Shown: in pieces, positions 16,116-25,193 of the stretch
Numbering within the stretch: position 1 is the stretch's first letter
Layout of the letters: the number at the start of each line of letters is the position of its first letter
NCBI RefSeq assembly: GCF_036075115.1
Contig: NZ_CP107958.1
Coordinates: 2,790,001-2,854,000 of the forward strand
From: Streptomyces sp. NBC_00377
GTDB taxonomy: Bacteria; Actinomycetota; Actinomycetes; Streptomycetales; Streptomycetaceae
Direction of reading: 5' to 3'
DNA: 64,000 nt
The notes under the pieces: model-generated
Told to the model about the DNA's origin: nothing
What the model saw: the letters and a program-made list of their open reading frames with translations, nothing else
The model's database searches: none
Program-made: the position numbers and the translations under genes

Positions 16116-17173
16116 GACTTGACCCACTGGTCGCGGCGGTCGGCGATCTTCGCCGGGGCCAGGGTCTCGGGGTCCTTGGCCGCGGGCCCGTACCGGGTGA
16201 ACTCGGCGGGGACGGCCGCCCCCTTCACCACCGGGTACACGAACATGTTGAGCGGCATGTCCTCCTGGAACTTCCTGCTGATCAGAAAGTCGATCAACGC
16301 CTTGCCGCCCTTGTCGGCGGACGCGTTGCTCAGCAGCCCCGCGAACTCGATCTGCCGGAAGCAGGTACCGGAGGCGACACCGGTCGGCGCGGTGGACGGC
16401 TTCGGGTCGCCGTAGATCACCTCGGCGGGCGGCGAGGAGGCGTACGACACGACGAGCGGACGGTCGGCCTTCGCCTTCTTCCCGCCGGCCGAACCGGAGA
16501 ACTCCTCGTTGTAGGCCTGCTCCCAGCCGTCGACCACCTTCACCCCGTTGGCCTTGAGCTTCTTCCAGTAACCTTCCCAGCCTCCGTCGCCGTACTTCGC
16601 GGCCGTGCCGAGCAGGAAGCCGAGCCCGGGCGAGGAGGTGGAGGCGTTCTCGGTGACGAGCAGGTCCTTGTAGGCGGGCTTCACGAGATCGTCGAAGGAG
16701 GCGGGCGGGGCCAGCTTGTGCCCGGCGAAGTAGGCCTTGTCGTAGTTGACGCAGATGTCGCCGTAGTCGACGGGCGTGACCCGGTGCTTGCCCGCGTCCA
16801 GCTGGTACCGCGCGTCGACCTGCTCCAGCCCCTTGGCCTCGTACGGCTGGAACAGCCCGTTGTCGAGGGCACGGGACAGAAGGGTGTTGTCGACGCCGAA
16901 GAAGACGTCGCCCTGCGGGTTGTCCTTGGTGAGGATCGCCTTGTTGACGGCCTGCCCGGCGTCGCCGTCCTTGAGGACCTTCACCTTGTACCCGGACTCC
17001 TTCTCGAAGTCGGCGAGCACACTCTTGGACACGGCCCACGAGTCGTGACTGACCAGGGTGACGGTTGTGGAGCCCGCCGAGCCCTCCGCCCCCTTGTCGT
17101 CCGCCGACCCGCACGCGGACAGCGCGACGAGACCGAGCCCGACGGCGACGGCCACGAAGGTCTTGTTCTGCAC
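16091..17173 (-). CDS. thiB: Thiamine-type ABC importer substrate-binding lipoprotein
   Basis: The 360-residue periplasmic-binding-protein-like lipoprotein has a signal with lipobox LSAC (Cys21). The mature part begins VTLVSHDSWAVSKSVLADFEKESGY and contains GDVFFGVDNTLLSRALDNGLF and TPVDYGDICVNYD, patterns of the thiamine-binding ThiB/TbpA group (extracellular solute-binding family 1). GTG at 17173 follows AGGAGG with a spacing of eight to nine. It is the first gene of the thiBPQ operon and is preceded by a TPP riboswitch. The internal fit to ThiB and the riboswitch agree; a pyrimidine precursor such as HMP or formyl-aminopyrimidine could still be the real ligand. Confidence 0.88.
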   Translation of the reverse strand: MQNKTFVAVAVGLGLVALSACGSADDKGAEGSAGSTTVTLVSHDSWAVSKSVLADFEKESGYKVKVLKDGDAGQAVNKAILTKDNPQGDVFFGVDNTLLSRALDNGLFQPYEAKGLEQVDARYQLDAGKHRVTPVDYGDICVNYDKAYFAGHKLAPPASFDDLVKPAYKDLLVTENASTSSPGLGFLLGTAAKYGDGGWEGYWKKLKANGVKVVDGWEQAYNEEFSGSAGGKKAKADRPLVVSYASSPPAEVIYGDPKPSTAPTGVASGTCFRQIEFAGLLSNASADKGGKALIDFLISRKFQEDMPLNMFVYPVVKGAAVPAEFTRYGPAAKDPETLAPAKIADRRDQWVKSWTSLVLK

Positions 17174-17210
17174 CGGATTTTCCTCCTGGGATAGACCAGG
17201 AAGAGACGCG

Positions 17211-17246
17211 GCCCCGCCCGGGTCCGCACGGGACGCCGGGCAGGGC
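17211..17246 (-). terminator. Expression platform of the TPP riboswitch (hairpin between aptamer and thiB)
   Basis: On the minus strand GCCCTGCCCGG pairs with CCGGGCGGGGC (one G-U pair) around a short loop, 20 bases after the aptamer. This fits a conditional terminator. Closer to the gene, CCTGG (17196-17200) can pair with CCAGG (17185-17189), which touches the AGGAGG ribosome site, so translational control is the alternative. Confidence 0.6.
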
Positions 17247-17265
17247 GCAACAGCTCGAGTGATGA

Positions 17266-17357
17266 CCGAACTTCCTACCCAGAATGACCTGGGCGAGGTT
17301 CAGAGGGTCTGCGGGCCTGGATGCCGCACTCTCAGCGCTGTGGCGCTCCCCTGTCGG
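17266..17357 (-). ncRNA. Thiamine pyrophosphate (TPP) riboswitch
   Basis: Read on the minus strand, the conserved TPP aptamer elements appear in order: AGGGGAGC, GCGCTGAGAGTGCGG with the invariant CTGAGA, CAGACCCTCTGAACCTCG, and GGTCATTCTGGGTAGGAAG. CCGA at the 5' end pairs with TCGG at the 3' end as helix P1. It lies directly upstream of thiB, about 92 bases from that start, and after the end of rlmN. When TPP is plentiful it should switch off the importer operon. Confidence 0.93.
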
Positions 17358-17384
17358 AATATGAAGATGTGTACGGGTCTCAGA

Positions 17385-18491
17385 CTACCGCTCGGTGGCC
17401 GCGAGCTGACCGCACGCCCCGTCGATCTCCTGGCCACGGGTGTCCCGGACCGTGACGGGCACCCCGTGCGCCGCGATCGCCTCGACGAACGCCTTCTCGT
17501 CCTCGGGCCGCGAGGCCGTCCACTTCGAACCCGGCGTCGGGTTGAGCGGGATGAGATTGACGTGCACGGGCTTGCCGCGCAGCAGTCGGCCCAGCCGGTC
17601 ACCACGCCAGGCCTGGTCGTTGATGTCGCGGATCAACGCGTACTCGATGGACAGCCGACGCCCGGACCGCTCGGTGTACTCGAATCCGGCATCCAGCACC
17701 TCGCGCACCTTCCACCGCGTGTTCACGGGGACGAGAGTGTCGCGCAGCTCGTCGTCCGGCGCGTGCAGGGAGATCGCGAGGCGGCACTTGAAGCCCTCGT
17801 CGGACAACCGGTGGATGGCGGGCACCAGCCCGACCGTCGACACGGTGATCCCGCGCTGCGACAGCCCGAGTCCGTCCGGCGCCGGGTCGGTGAGCGCGCG
17901 AATGGCTCCCACGACCCGCTTGTAGTTGGCGAGCGGCTCGCCCATCCCCATGAAGACGATGTTGGAGAGCCTGGCGGGGCCCCCGGGCACCTCCCCGTCC
18001 CGCAGCGCCCGCATGCCGTCGACGATCTGGTGCACGATCTCGGCCGTGGACAGATTACGGTCGAGACCCGCCTGTCCCGTGGCGCAGAACGGACAGTTCA
18101 TCCCGCACCCGGCCTGCGAGCTGATGCACATGGTCACCCGGTCCGGGTAGCGCATCAGCACCGACTCCACGAGCGTGCCGTCGAACAGCCGCCACAGCGT
18201 CTTGCGGGTGGTCCCCTGGTCCGTCGACAGATGCCGGACGACCGACATCAGGTCCGGCAGCAGCGCCTCACGCAGCTTCTCGCGCGCACCGGCGGGGATG
18301 TCGGTCCACTCGGCCGGGTCGTGCGCGTACCGCGCGAAGTAGTGCTGCGAGAGCTGCTTGGCACGAAACGGCTTCTCCCCGATCTCCGCCACGACCTCCT
18401 TCCGCTCGGCGGGCGAGAGGTCGGCGAGATGCCGCGGCGGCTTCTGAGCTCCGCGGGGGGCGACGAAAGTAAGTTCTCCGGGCTTCGGCAT
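17385..18491 (-). CDS. rlmN: Dual-specificity rRNA/tRNA (adenine-C2) methyltransferase RlmN
   Basis: The 368-residue radical-SAM enzyme methylates C2 of A2503 in 23S rRNA and of A37 in some tRNAs. The cluster-binding motif C129-x3-C133-x2-C136 (CGMNCPFC) is present, as are the GMGEPL motif (about 190-195) and the second catalytic Cys near residue 360 (GACGQL). The length is normal for the family. ATG at 18491 follows GGAGGGG closely. It lies alone between the cdsA terminator and the thiamine operon. A resistance paralogue (Cfr) is unlikely, because this gene sits in the conserved chromosomal position after the frr-cdsA unit. Confidence 0.95.
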   Translation of the reverse strand: MPKPGELTFVAPRGAQKPPRHLADLSPAERKEVVAEIGEKPFRAKQLSQHYFARYAHDPAEWTDIPAGAREKLREALLPDLMSVVRHLSTDQGTTRKTLWRLFDGTLVESVLMRYPDRVTMCISSQAGCGMNCPFCATGQAGLDRNLSTAEIVHQIVDGMRALRDGEVPGGPARLSNIVFMGMGEPLANYKRVVGAIRALTDPAPDGLGLSQRGITVSTVGLVPAIHRLSDEGFKCRLAISLHAPDDELRDTLVPVNTRWKVREVLDAGFEYTERSGRRLSIEYALIRDINDQAWRGDRLGRLLRGKPVHVNLIPLNPTPGSKWTASRPEDEKAFVEAIAAHGVPVTVRDTRGQEIDGACGQLAATER

Positions 18492-18668
18492 AACCCCTCC
18501 AGTGTCGCAGATCAACTCGGGCAGCCCAGGCCGTAGCAGGGGTGGGGGCGGTCACCCGTGGGTCCCGGCCGTCGGCGTGGGCCGGCCTCGGACGGTGTGT
18601 CCTGCACGAGCCGCGCCGCAACGGTGGCGAGTTCCCCCGGCGGCGCTGAGGTCTTGCGGGGTGCACGG

Positions 18669-18709
18669 CGGCGGGCCCCCTCCCCGAGTCGCAGGGAGGG
18701 GGCCCGCCG
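18669..18709 (-). terminator. Strong hairpin terminator after cdsA
   Basis: Perfect 16-base arms (CGGCGGGCCCCCTCCC and its complement, 18669-18684 and 18694-18709) enclose a nine-base loop. It begins 20 bases beyond the cdsA stop on the minus strand and separates that operon from rlmN. Confidence 0.85.
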
Positions 18710-18728
18710 GAGCCGCTGGGCGGGTGGG

Positions 18729-19925
18729 TCAGCCGGAGCCCACGAACAGGACGAGCAGCAGCCAGACCACGGGAGCCGTGGGCAGCAGCGAGTCGAGCCG
18801 GTCCATGATGCCACCGTGGCCCGGAAGCAGCGTGCCCATGTCCTTGATGCCCAGGTCCCGCTTGATCATGGACTCGCCGAGGTCGCCGAGTGTGGCGCTG
18901 GCCGCGACGGCGAGGCCGAGCAGCAGGCCCTGCCACCAGCTGCCGTCGTCGATCAGGAACTGCATCAGCAGCGCGCCGGCGACCATCGCGAACGACACCG
19001 CGCCGAGCAGGCCCTCGCGGGTCTTGCCCGGGCTGATGCGCGGGGCGAGCTTGGTCTTGCCGAAGCGCCAGCCGACGGCGTACGCGCCCGTGTCGCTGAC
19101 CACCGTCAGGAGCAGGAACGTCATGACGCGGAACGCTCCGTCGTCGGCGGTGAGCATCAGGGCGACGAACGTGGCGAGGAAGGGGACGTAGAAGGCCGCG
19201 AAGACACCGGCCGTGACGTCCTTGAGGTAGCCCTCGGGCGGTTCGGTCATCCGCCAGACCAGCACCGCGAGCGCGGTGAGGGCCATGGCGACCCAGGCGC
19301 CCTCGGGGCCCCGGACGTACCCGGCGACGACCATCGCCGCACCGCCGACCGCGAGCGGCACGAGCGGCGCTTTGATGCCCTTGCGCTCCTGGAGCCTGCT
19401 GGTCAGCTCCCACAGGCCCACGACGACGGCGACTGCTATGACGCCGATGAACACGGCCTTGACGACGAACAGCGACGCGACGATCACCACGCCGAGCCCG
19501 ACCCCGACACCTATGGCCGCGCCCAGGTCTCGGCCCGCGCTCTTCTTCTGCGGTGCGGGCGCCGGCTGAGGGGCGTCGGGCATGGGCTCCGGATTCTGCG
19601 GCACCGCCGCATGGGGCTGTGCCGACGGTGTGTCGTGACTTCGGGCGGCGTCGCCGTACGGCTGGTTGCCGTAGGGCGCGTCTCCGTACGGCTCGGCTGG
19701 GAACAGGGGGCCACCCAGCCGAGCGGCCCCCCGGTCGTCATCCTGGTTTCCGCCGTGCGCGGGTACGTCGGGGACGATGGGCATGGGGCGAGTCTGCTGC
19801 GCCTCAGGCGCATCGTACGCGGGACCCGCCGGGGCGGCCCCCTGGACAGGCCCCTGGTCGGCGGGCCCCCAGTACCCGGCCCGCGACCCGGCGTGTGGCG
19901 GTGAGCCCCAGGAAGAGTCGTTCAT
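18729..19925 (-). CDS. cdsA: Phosphatidate cytidylyltransferase
   Basis: This 398-residue integral membrane enzyme makes CDP-diacylglycerol, the precursor of membrane phospholipids. The C-terminal family signature is complete: SMIKRDLGIKDMGTLLPGHG followed by GIMDRLDS. About eight hydrophobic segments span residues 135-395. The first 130 residues are a low-complexity cytoplasmic extension rich in Pro, Gly, Gln and Asp with repeated PYGDAPYGNQPYGD-like units. Such an extension is common in Streptomyces and absent from short bacterial homologues. ATG at 19925 overlaps the TGA of frr by one base, so the two are translationally coupled. Confidence 0.95.
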   Translation of the reverse strand: MNDSSWGSPPHAGSRAGYWGPADQGPVQGAAPAGPAYDAPEAQQTRPMPIVPDVPAHGGNQDDDRGAARLGGPLFPAEPYGDAPYGNQPYGDAARSHDTPSAQPHAAVPQNPEPMPDAPQPAPAPQKKSAGRDLGAAIGVGVGLGVVIVASLFVVKAVFIGVIAVAVVVGLWELTSRLQERKGIKAPLVPLAVGGAAMVVAGYVRGPEGAWVAMALTALAVLVWRMTEPPEGYLKDVTAGVFAAFYVPFLATFVALMLTADDGAFRVMTFLLLTVVSDTGAYAVGWRFGKTKLAPRISPGKTREGLLGAVSFAMVAGALLMQFLIDDGSWWQGLLLGLAVAASATLGDLGESMIKRDLGIKDMGTLLPGHGGIMDRLDSLLPTAPVVWLLLVLFVGSG

Positions 19926-20482
19926 CAGACCTCGAGCAGCTCCGATTCCTTGTGCTTCAGGAGCTCGTCCACCTGGGTGACGTACTTCGCGGTGGTGTCG
20001 TCGAGTTCCTTCTCGGCACGGCGGCCCTCGTCCTCGCCGACCTCGCCGTCCTTGATCAGCTTGTCGATCGCGTCCTTGGCCTTGCGGCGGACCGCTCGGA
20101 TGGACACCTTGGCGTCCTCGCCCTTGCCCTTGGCGACCTTGATGTAGTCGCGGCGGCGCTCCTCGGTCAGCTCGGGGAACACCACTCGGATGATGTTGCC
20201 GTCGTTGCTCGGGTTGACGCCCAGGTCGGAGTCGCGGATCGCCTGCTCGATGTTGCGCAGCGCGGTCTTGTCGAACGGCGTCACGACCGCCATGCGCGGC
20301 TCCGGCACGGAGAACGAAGCCAGCTGGTTGATCGGCGTCGGTGCGCCGTAGTAGTCGGCAACGATCTTGTTGAACATCGCCGGGTGCGCACGGCCGGTGC
20401 GGATCGCGGCGAAGTCCTCCTTGGCGACCACGACGGCCTTCTCCATCTTCTCCTCGGCCTCGAGGAGGGTCTCTTCGATCAC
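19925..20482 (-). CDS. frr: Ribosome recycling factor
   Basis: The 185-residue protein with EF-G splits post-termination ribosomes. It aligns end to end with the family: [17 protein letters not shown] at the N-terminus, the RTGRAHP turn (about residues 29-35), APTPINQLA, and the helical C-terminus [17 protein letters not shown]. Two GTG codons are adjacent (20483-20485 and 20480-20482). The second matches the usual MIEE start and has AGGAG at a better distance. It is followed by cdsA with a one-base overlap and preceded by pyrH 174 bases away. Confidence 0.97.
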   Translation of the reverse strand: MIEETLLEAEEKMEKAVVVAKEDFAAIRTGRAHPAMFNKIVADYYGAPTPINQLASFSVPEPRMAVVTPFDKTALRNIEQAIRDSDLGVNPSNDGNIIRVVFPELTEERRRDYIKVAKGKGEDAKVSIRAVRRKAKDAIDKLIKDGEVGEDEGRRAEKELDDTTAKYVTQVDELLKHKESELLEV

Positions 20483-20655
20483 CACTTGCTCCTGCGTGTC
20501 TTGAGTAGGCCCGGCTGCGGTTCCTTGCGGAGGCGGCGGCCGGCTGCGTCGCGTCTTCTTCCTGCACGGTTCCCGACCGGCAGGACATTGTCCATCCCCC
20601 GACCAGGCTCCGTCCCCCGGTCAGGTGTTGTCGTACAAGACCGGGGTTCTTCCGG

Positions 20656-21414
20656 TCAGGCCCGGCTGCCTTGCTCACCCACAAGCGTCCCGATCTTCTC
20701 ACCCTTGACGGCGCGAGCGATATTGCCCTCGGTCAGAAGCTCGAAGACGAGGATCGGCAGCTTGTTGTCGCGGCACAGCGTGATCGCGGTCATGTCGGCG
20801 ACCTTCAGGTCGCGGGTGATGACCTCGCCGTACCCGAGGGCGTCGAACTTGACGGCCTCCGGGTTGGTCTTCGGGTCGGAGTCGTAGACGCCGTCCACGC
20901 CGTTCTTGCCCATCAGCAGCGCCTCGGCGTCGATCTCCAGAGCGCGCTGGGCGGCGGTGGTGTCGGTGGAGAAGTACGGCATGCCCATACCGGCGCCGAA
21001 GATGACCACGCGGCCCTTCTCCAGGTGGCGCACGGCACGCAGCGGGATGTACGGCTCGGCGACCTGCCCCATGGTGATGGCGGTCTGCACGCGGCTGTCG
21101 ATGCCCTCCTTCTCCAGGAAGTCCTGGAGGGCGAGGCAGTTCATGACCGTGCCGAGCATGCCCATGTAGTCGGAACGGGCGCGGTCCATGCCGCGCTGCT
21201 GGAGTTCGGCGCCGCGGAAGAAGTTGCCGCCGCCGATGACGACCGCGATCTCGGCGCCGTCCCGTACGACGGCCGCGATCTCGCGGGCGACCTTGTGCAC
21301 CACGTCGGGGTCCACGCCCAGGCCACCGCCACCGGAGAACGCCTCTCCGGAAAGCTTCAGCATGAACCGGCCGCGTAGTTTGCCGTCGTCGCTCTTCTGG
21401 GCCTTGGTGGTCAT
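20656..21414 (-). CDS. pyrH: UMP kinase
   Basis: This 252-residue amino-acid-kinase-family enzyme phosphorylates UMP to UDP for nucleic acid and cell-wall precursors. Visible motifs are [11 protein letters not shown] with the phosphate-binding Lys, [10 protein letters not shown], the UMP site [15 protein letters not shown], and the ATP site [19 protein letters not shown] with [11 protein letters not shown]. Bacterial UMP kinases are hexameric and regulated by GTP and UTP. ATG at 21414. It stands between tsf and frr, as in most bacteria, and is separated from tsf by a terminator. Confidence 0.97.
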   Translation of the reverse strand: MTTKAQKSDDGKLRGRFMLKLSGEAFSGGGGLGVDPDVVHKVAREIAAVVRDGAEIAVVIGGGNFFRGAELQQRGMDRARSDYMGMLGTVMNCLALQDFLEKEGIDSRVQTAITMGQVAEPYIPLRAVRHLEKGRVVIFGAGMGMPYFSTDTTAAQRALEIDAEALLMGKNGVDGVYDSDPKTNPEAVKFDALGYGEVITRDLKVADMTAITLCRDNKLPILVFELLTEGNIARAVKGEKIGTLVGEQGSRA

Positions 21415-21453
21415 GGGAGATCCCGCCTCTTTCACGTGGTGCACATGCGAAGA

Positions 21454-21500
21454 AGGCCATTGCCGGTGGGGTGTTCGCAACCCGTGCGCGGCAATGGCCT
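21454..21500 (-). terminator. Hairpin terminator after tsf
   Basis: Arms AGGCCATTGCCG (21454-21465) and CGGCAATGGCCT (21489-21500) match over 12 bases and can extend to 15 with one mismatch. The position, 101 bases after the tsf stop and 40 before the pyrH start, fits the end of the rpsB-tsf transcript. Confidence 0.75.
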
Positions 21501-21600
21501 CCTCGTCAGATCTGCTGTCGTACGTCACGCACGCGCGTGACGGCGTACCGGACGACTGCGTCCGACCCTATCGGGCCGGAGCGTCGATCGCGGCACGGAC

Positions 21601-22437
21601 TCAGATGCCGACCTTGATGCGCGTGAAGCGCTTCAGGGTGACACCGGCCTCGTCCAGGATCTTCTGGACGGACTTCTTGTTGTCCAGCGCGTACGGCTGG
21701 CCGAGCAGCGTGGCGTCCTTGAAGAAGCCGTTGAGGCGACCCTCGACGATCTTCGGCAGGGCGGCCTCGGGCTTGCCCTCGGCGCGGGTGGTCTCCTCGG
21801 CGACGCGGCGCTCGGACTCGACGACCTCGGCCGGCACGTCCTCCTTGGAGAGGTACTTCGGCGCGAAGGCGGCGATGTGCTGGGCGATGCCCTTGGCGAC
21901 GTCGGCGTTCGGCTTGTCCAGCTCGACGAGGACACCGATCTGCGGGGGCAGGTCGGGCATCGTGCGGTGCATGTACGCGGTCACGAAGCCGTCGGCGAAC
22001 TGCGCGAAGCGGTCCAGCACGATCTTCTCGCCGAGGTTGGCGTTGGCCTCGTCCACGAACGCCTGGACGGTCTTGCCGGGCTCGATCTCGGACGCGAGGA
22101 GCGCCTCGAGGTCGGCCGGGGAGGTCTTGACGACGTGCTCGGCGATCGCGTTGGCGACGGCCTGGAACTTCTCGCCCTTGGCGACGAAGTCCGTCTCGCA
22201 CTTCAGCTCGACGAGGACGCCGGAGGAGTTGTCGTCGGCGATGATCGAGACCACGGCGCCGTTCTCGGCGGAGCGGCCCTCACGCTTGGCGACGCCCTTC
22301 TGGCCCTTGATGCGGAGCGCCTCGACGGCCTTGTCGACGCTGCCCTCGGCCTCGTCCAGCGCCTTCTTGCAGTCCATCATGCCGGCGCCGGTGAGCTCAC
22401 GGAGCTTCTTGACGTCAGCGGCGGTGTAGTTCGCCAT
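21601..22437 (-). CDS. tsf: Elongation factor Ts
   Basis: The 278-residue protein exchanges GDP for GTP on EF-Tu. The N-terminal UBA-like domain (MANYTAADVKKLRELTGAGMM) is followed by the TDFVA motif (CETDFVAKGEKF), which inserts into EF-Tu, and by two core subdomains ending RFTRIKVGI. The length is normal. ATG at 22437. It is second in the rpsB-tsf operon; a hairpin between the two genes may reduce expression of tsf relative to rpsB. Confidence 0.97.
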   Translation of the reverse strand: MANYTAADVKKLRELTGAGMMDCKKALDEAEGSVDKAVEALRIKGQKGVAKREGRSAENGAVVSIIADDNSSGVLVELKCETDFVAKGEKFQAVANAIAEHVVKTSPADLEALLASEIEPGKTVQAFVDEANANLGEKIVLDRFAQFADGFVTAYMHRTMPDLPPQIGVLVELDKPNADVAKGIAQHIAAFAPKYLSKEDVPAEVVESERRVAEETTRAEGKPEAALPKIVEGRLNGFFKDATLLGQPYALDNKKSVQKILDEAGVTLKRFTRIKVGI

Positions 22438-22550
22438 GATCTGTGAATCTCTCTCGGAGTTCGAAGTCTCGAAGATCTACGAAGATCTGGGGGCTGTGGG
22501 TGAACGGCGGGCGGTGCACTCGGCACCCCCCGCCGTCCCTTCGTCCCTAG

Positions 22551-22582
22551 GGCCGTACGGACGGACTGGCGCCCGTACGGCC
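22551..22582 (-). terminator. rpsB-tsf intergenic hairpin (attenuator-like)
   Basis: GGCCGTACGG (22551-22560) and CCGTACGGCC (22573-22582) form a perfect ten-base stem with a 12-base loop, starting 11 bases after the rpsB stop. It probably gives partial termination before tsf. Confidence 0.7.
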
Positions 22583-22593
22583 TACGGCCTGAC

Positions 22594-23538
22594 TCAGGCC
22601 TGCTCGCCCTCGGCGGCCGGAGCGGCCTCGGCGGCGGGAGCCTCGGCAGCAGGGGCCTCGGCCTCGGCGGCGGGAGCCTCGGCAGCGGGGGCCTCGGCGG
22701 CCGGGGCCTCAGCCTCGGCAGCGGCCTCGGCCGGCTTCTCGGCCTCGTCCGCGGTCTCGGCCTTCTTCTCGCCCTCGAGCAGGTCGCGCTCCCACGCGGC
22801 CAGCGGCTCGCCGGCGGCCTTGTCGCCCTTGTCGCCGGTGGCGACGCCGGAACGGGAGATGAGGCCCTCGGCGACGGCGTCGGCGATCACGCGGGTGAGC
22901 AGGGTGACGGAGCGGATCGCGTCGTCGTTGCCCGGGATCTTGTAGTCGACCTCGTCGGGGTCGCAGTTGGTGTCGAGGATGGCGACGACCGGGATGTTGA
23001 GCTTCCGGGCCTCACCGACCGCGATGTGCTCCTTCTTGGTGTCCACGATCCAGACGGCGCTGGGGACCTTGGACATCTCGCGGATACCACCGAGGGTCTT
23101 CTCGAGCTTGGCCTTCTCACGCGAGAGGACCAGGAGCTCCTTCTTCGTCAGACCCGAGGCGGCGACGTCCTCGAAGTCGATGAGCTCGAGCTCCTTGAGG
23201 CGCTGGAGGCGCTTGTAGACGGTCGAGAAGTTGGTGAGCATGCCGCCCAGCCAGCGCTGGTTGACGTAGGGCATGCCGACGCGGGTGGCCTGCTCGGCGA
23301 TGGCCTCCTGCGCCTGCTTCTTCGTGCCGACGAACATGACCGTGCCGCCGTGGGCGACGGTCTCCTTGACGAACTCGTAGGCGCGGTCGATGTACGACAG
23401 CGACTGGAGCAGGTCGATGATGTAGATGCCGTTGCGCTCGGTGAAGATGAAGCGCTTCATCTTCGGGTTCCAGCGACGGGTCTGGTGACCGAAGTGGACG
23501 CCGCTTTCCAGCAGCTCCCGCATCGTGACGACGGCCAT
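22594..23538 (-). CDS. rpsB: 30S ribosomal protein S2
   Basis: The 314-residue protein has an S2 core at residues 1-240: [54 protein letters not shown] and [13 protein letters not shown]. The last 50 or so residues are an added tail made of repeated EAPAAE units (22597 to about 22755), coded by a short imperfect DNA repeat. Such Ala/Glu/Pro tails are frequent in actinobacterial ribosomal proteins and are not needed for the fold. ATG at 23538 has AAGGAG seven bases upstream. It is the first gene of the rpsB-tsf operon. Confidence 0.97.
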   Translation of the reverse strand: MAVVTMRELLESGVHFGHQTRRWNPKMKRFIFTERNGIYIIDLLQSLSYIDRAYEFVKETVAHGGTVMFVGTKKQAQEAIAEQATRVGMPYVNQRWLGGMLTNFSTVYKRLQRLKELELIDFEDVAASGLTKKELLVLSREKAKLEKTLGGIREMSKVPSAVWIVDTKKEHIAVGEARKLNIPVVAILDTNCDPDEVDYKIPGNDDAIRSVTLLTRVIADAVAEGLISRSGVATGDKGDKAAGEPLAAWERDLLEGEKKAETADEAEKPAEAAAEAEAPAAEAPAAEAPAAEAEAPAAEAPAAEAAPAAEGEQA

Positions 23539-23818
23539 GGCCGTTCTCCTTGGGTTTCTCGGTTGTGCCGCGGGAACCGGGCGGCTCCCGCGCCTGACGC
23601 CCGCGATGCGCCGAGCCACGAAGGACCGAGGGGCGCGGATACCGGAAAGCCGACCGTGGCCGGCCCCCGATATCGGGGCGTGCGAAGTCGACCCGGTGAC
23701 CCGGATCGCCAGAAGAAGTGTACGGGACCCGAGGGGTACCGGGTGACGCCGCTGTCCACAACCGTCGGATGGTCCACAGGTTCGGACCCGGCCCGGGGGA
23801 ACGCGGGACGGTGGCGCC

Positions 23819-24439
23819 ATGCACGCACAGCGACGAGACACACGGCGACTCCTGGCGCGGGGGCACCGCGCACCGCGGTGCCTGGCCCTGCTGCTCGGAC
23901 TGTCGATCATGACGGCGGCCGCGGCGGCCCGGGCGGACCAGTGGGTTCCGCCCCGGGCCCCGGTGCCTGCCCCGCCGCCCGTCCCGGCGATCGGCCGGGC
24001 CTGGCCGGTGGGCGCCCGCCCGGCCGTGGTCCGCGGCTGGGAACCCCCGGCCGGCCCGTACGCCCGCGGCCACCGGGGCGTCGACCTCGCGGCGGCGCCG
24101 GGCGCCGATGTACGGGCGGTGGCGGCCGGACGGGTGTCCTTCGCGGGCCGGGTGGCGGGCCGGGGTGTCGTCTCGGTGGAGCTGGCGGCGACGGGCCTGC
24201 CGCCGCTGCGCACGACCTACGAACCGGTACGGGCAGCGGTGCGCAAGGGCGACGAGGTGGCGCCGGGCCAGGTCGTCGGCACGGTGGAGACGACGGGCGC
24301 GCACTGCCCCGGCACCTGTGTGCACTGGGGGCTGCTGAGAGGCGATGTCTATCTCGACCCGCTGTCGCTGCTTCCCCCGTGGCTGTGGCGGAGCGGCCCG
24401 CCCCGGCTGCTACCGGTACTCGGCGTCCCCCTGCCGTGA
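23819..24439 (+). CDS. M23-family peptidase-like secreted protein
   Basis: The 206-residue protein has a signal segment (residues 18-39, ending ARA) and a Pro-rich linker. A LytM/M23 domain follows: GHRGVDLAA with zinc ligands His85 and Asp89, a central beta-sheet, and [19 protein letters not shown]. In active M23 endopeptidases the last motif is H-x-H. Here the first, catalytic, His is Cys167 while the zinc ligand His169 is kept. It may be a non-catalytic regulator of wall hydrolysis, or the two cysteines in AHCPGTC may have another role. It is transcribed away from rpsB. Confidence 0.8.
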   Translation: MHAQRRDTRRLLARGHRAPRCLALLLGLSIMTAAAAARADQWVPPRAPVPAPPPVPAIGRAWPVGARPAVVRGWEPPAGPYARGHRGVDLAAAPGADVRAVAAGRVSFAGRVAGRGVVSVELAATGLPPLRTTYEPVRAAVRKGDEVAPGQVVGTVETTGAHCPGTCVHWGLLRGDVYLDPLSLLPPWLWRSGPPRLLPVLGVPLP

Positions 24440-24508
24440 CACCACGCGCCTCGGCCGAGCCCCGGAGTCCGCAATCGGAGTTCGCGGTTCGGTGCCGCGG
24501 GCCGTCCC

Positions 24509-25090
24509 TCAGCCTCGGACGCCCCTCAGCACCATCCCCACAGCCGCCTCCGTGATCGCCGAAGGATCCTCGGCCGCGCCCAGCTCGATCCGCCGCACGG
24601 CCGCGTCGACCACGCCCTGCAGCAGCATCGCCGCCAGCCGGGGCTGCGCGTGTCCCAGCTCCGCCAGCGCCTCCCCGATCATCGTCACCAGGCCGCCGTG
24701 CGCCGCCCGGATCTTCTCCCGGGCCCCCGCGTCCAGCTCACTCGCCGAGATCGCCACCACGGCCCGGTGCCGCCGGTCCCCGACCAGGGCCAGTTGCCGG
24801 CGCACATACGCCTCGACCTTGGCCTCGGCTCCGGCGGCCGCGGCCATGGCCGCCTCGACCTCCGCCGCCCACACGGGGAAGTCGACCTCGCACAGTTCCT
24901 CGACGACGGCGGCCCGCGACCGGAAGTACTCGTACACGGACGAACGCGCGAGACCTGTGCGCTCGGCGAGGGCCGGGAAGGTCAGCGCCTCCGTCCCGCC
25001 CTCGGACAAAAGGGAGCGCGCCGCGTCCAGCAGGGCGGCACGCTGCATCGACCGGTGCTCGGCCACGGAGGCCGCTCGAATCCTTGGCAC
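24509..25090 (-). CDS. TetR/AcrR family transcriptional regulator
   Basis: The N-terminal helix-turn-helix domain is clear: RAALLDAARSLLSEGGTEAL, then TFPALAERTGLARSSVYEYF, then RSRAAVVEEL. An alpha-helical ligand-binding domain follows to residue 193. I choose GTG at 25090 (VPRIRAAS). A GTG three codons upstream (25099) is possible. It is convergent with the M23 gene and lies behind whiG on the same strand. No target or ligand can be inferred. Confidence 0.88.
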   Translation of the reverse strand: MPRIRAASVAEHRSMQRAALLDAARSLLSEGGTEALTFPALAERTGLARSSVYEYFRSRAAVVEELCEVDFPVWAAEVEAAMAAAAGAEAKVEAYVRRQLALVGDRRHRAVVAISASELDAGAREKIRAAHGGLVTMIGEALAELGHAQPRLAAMLLQGVVDAAVRRIELGAAEDPSAITEAAVGMVLRGVRG

Positions 25091-25193
25091 GCCGACCACT
25101 CTACGGACGCCGCCCGCCCGGCGGGAGGGACTCCGCCCGCACTCGCGCCGTCCACCCGCGCCCGCGGCGTCGGGCCGGGGCGCGCGGGCCGGG

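Noticed and set aside
17365..17385. CTGAGACCCGTAC string on the minus strand, resembling part of a TPP aptamer
   Set aside because: It overlaps the region just after rlmN and lacks the other aptamer elements. The complete aptamer is at 17266-17357.
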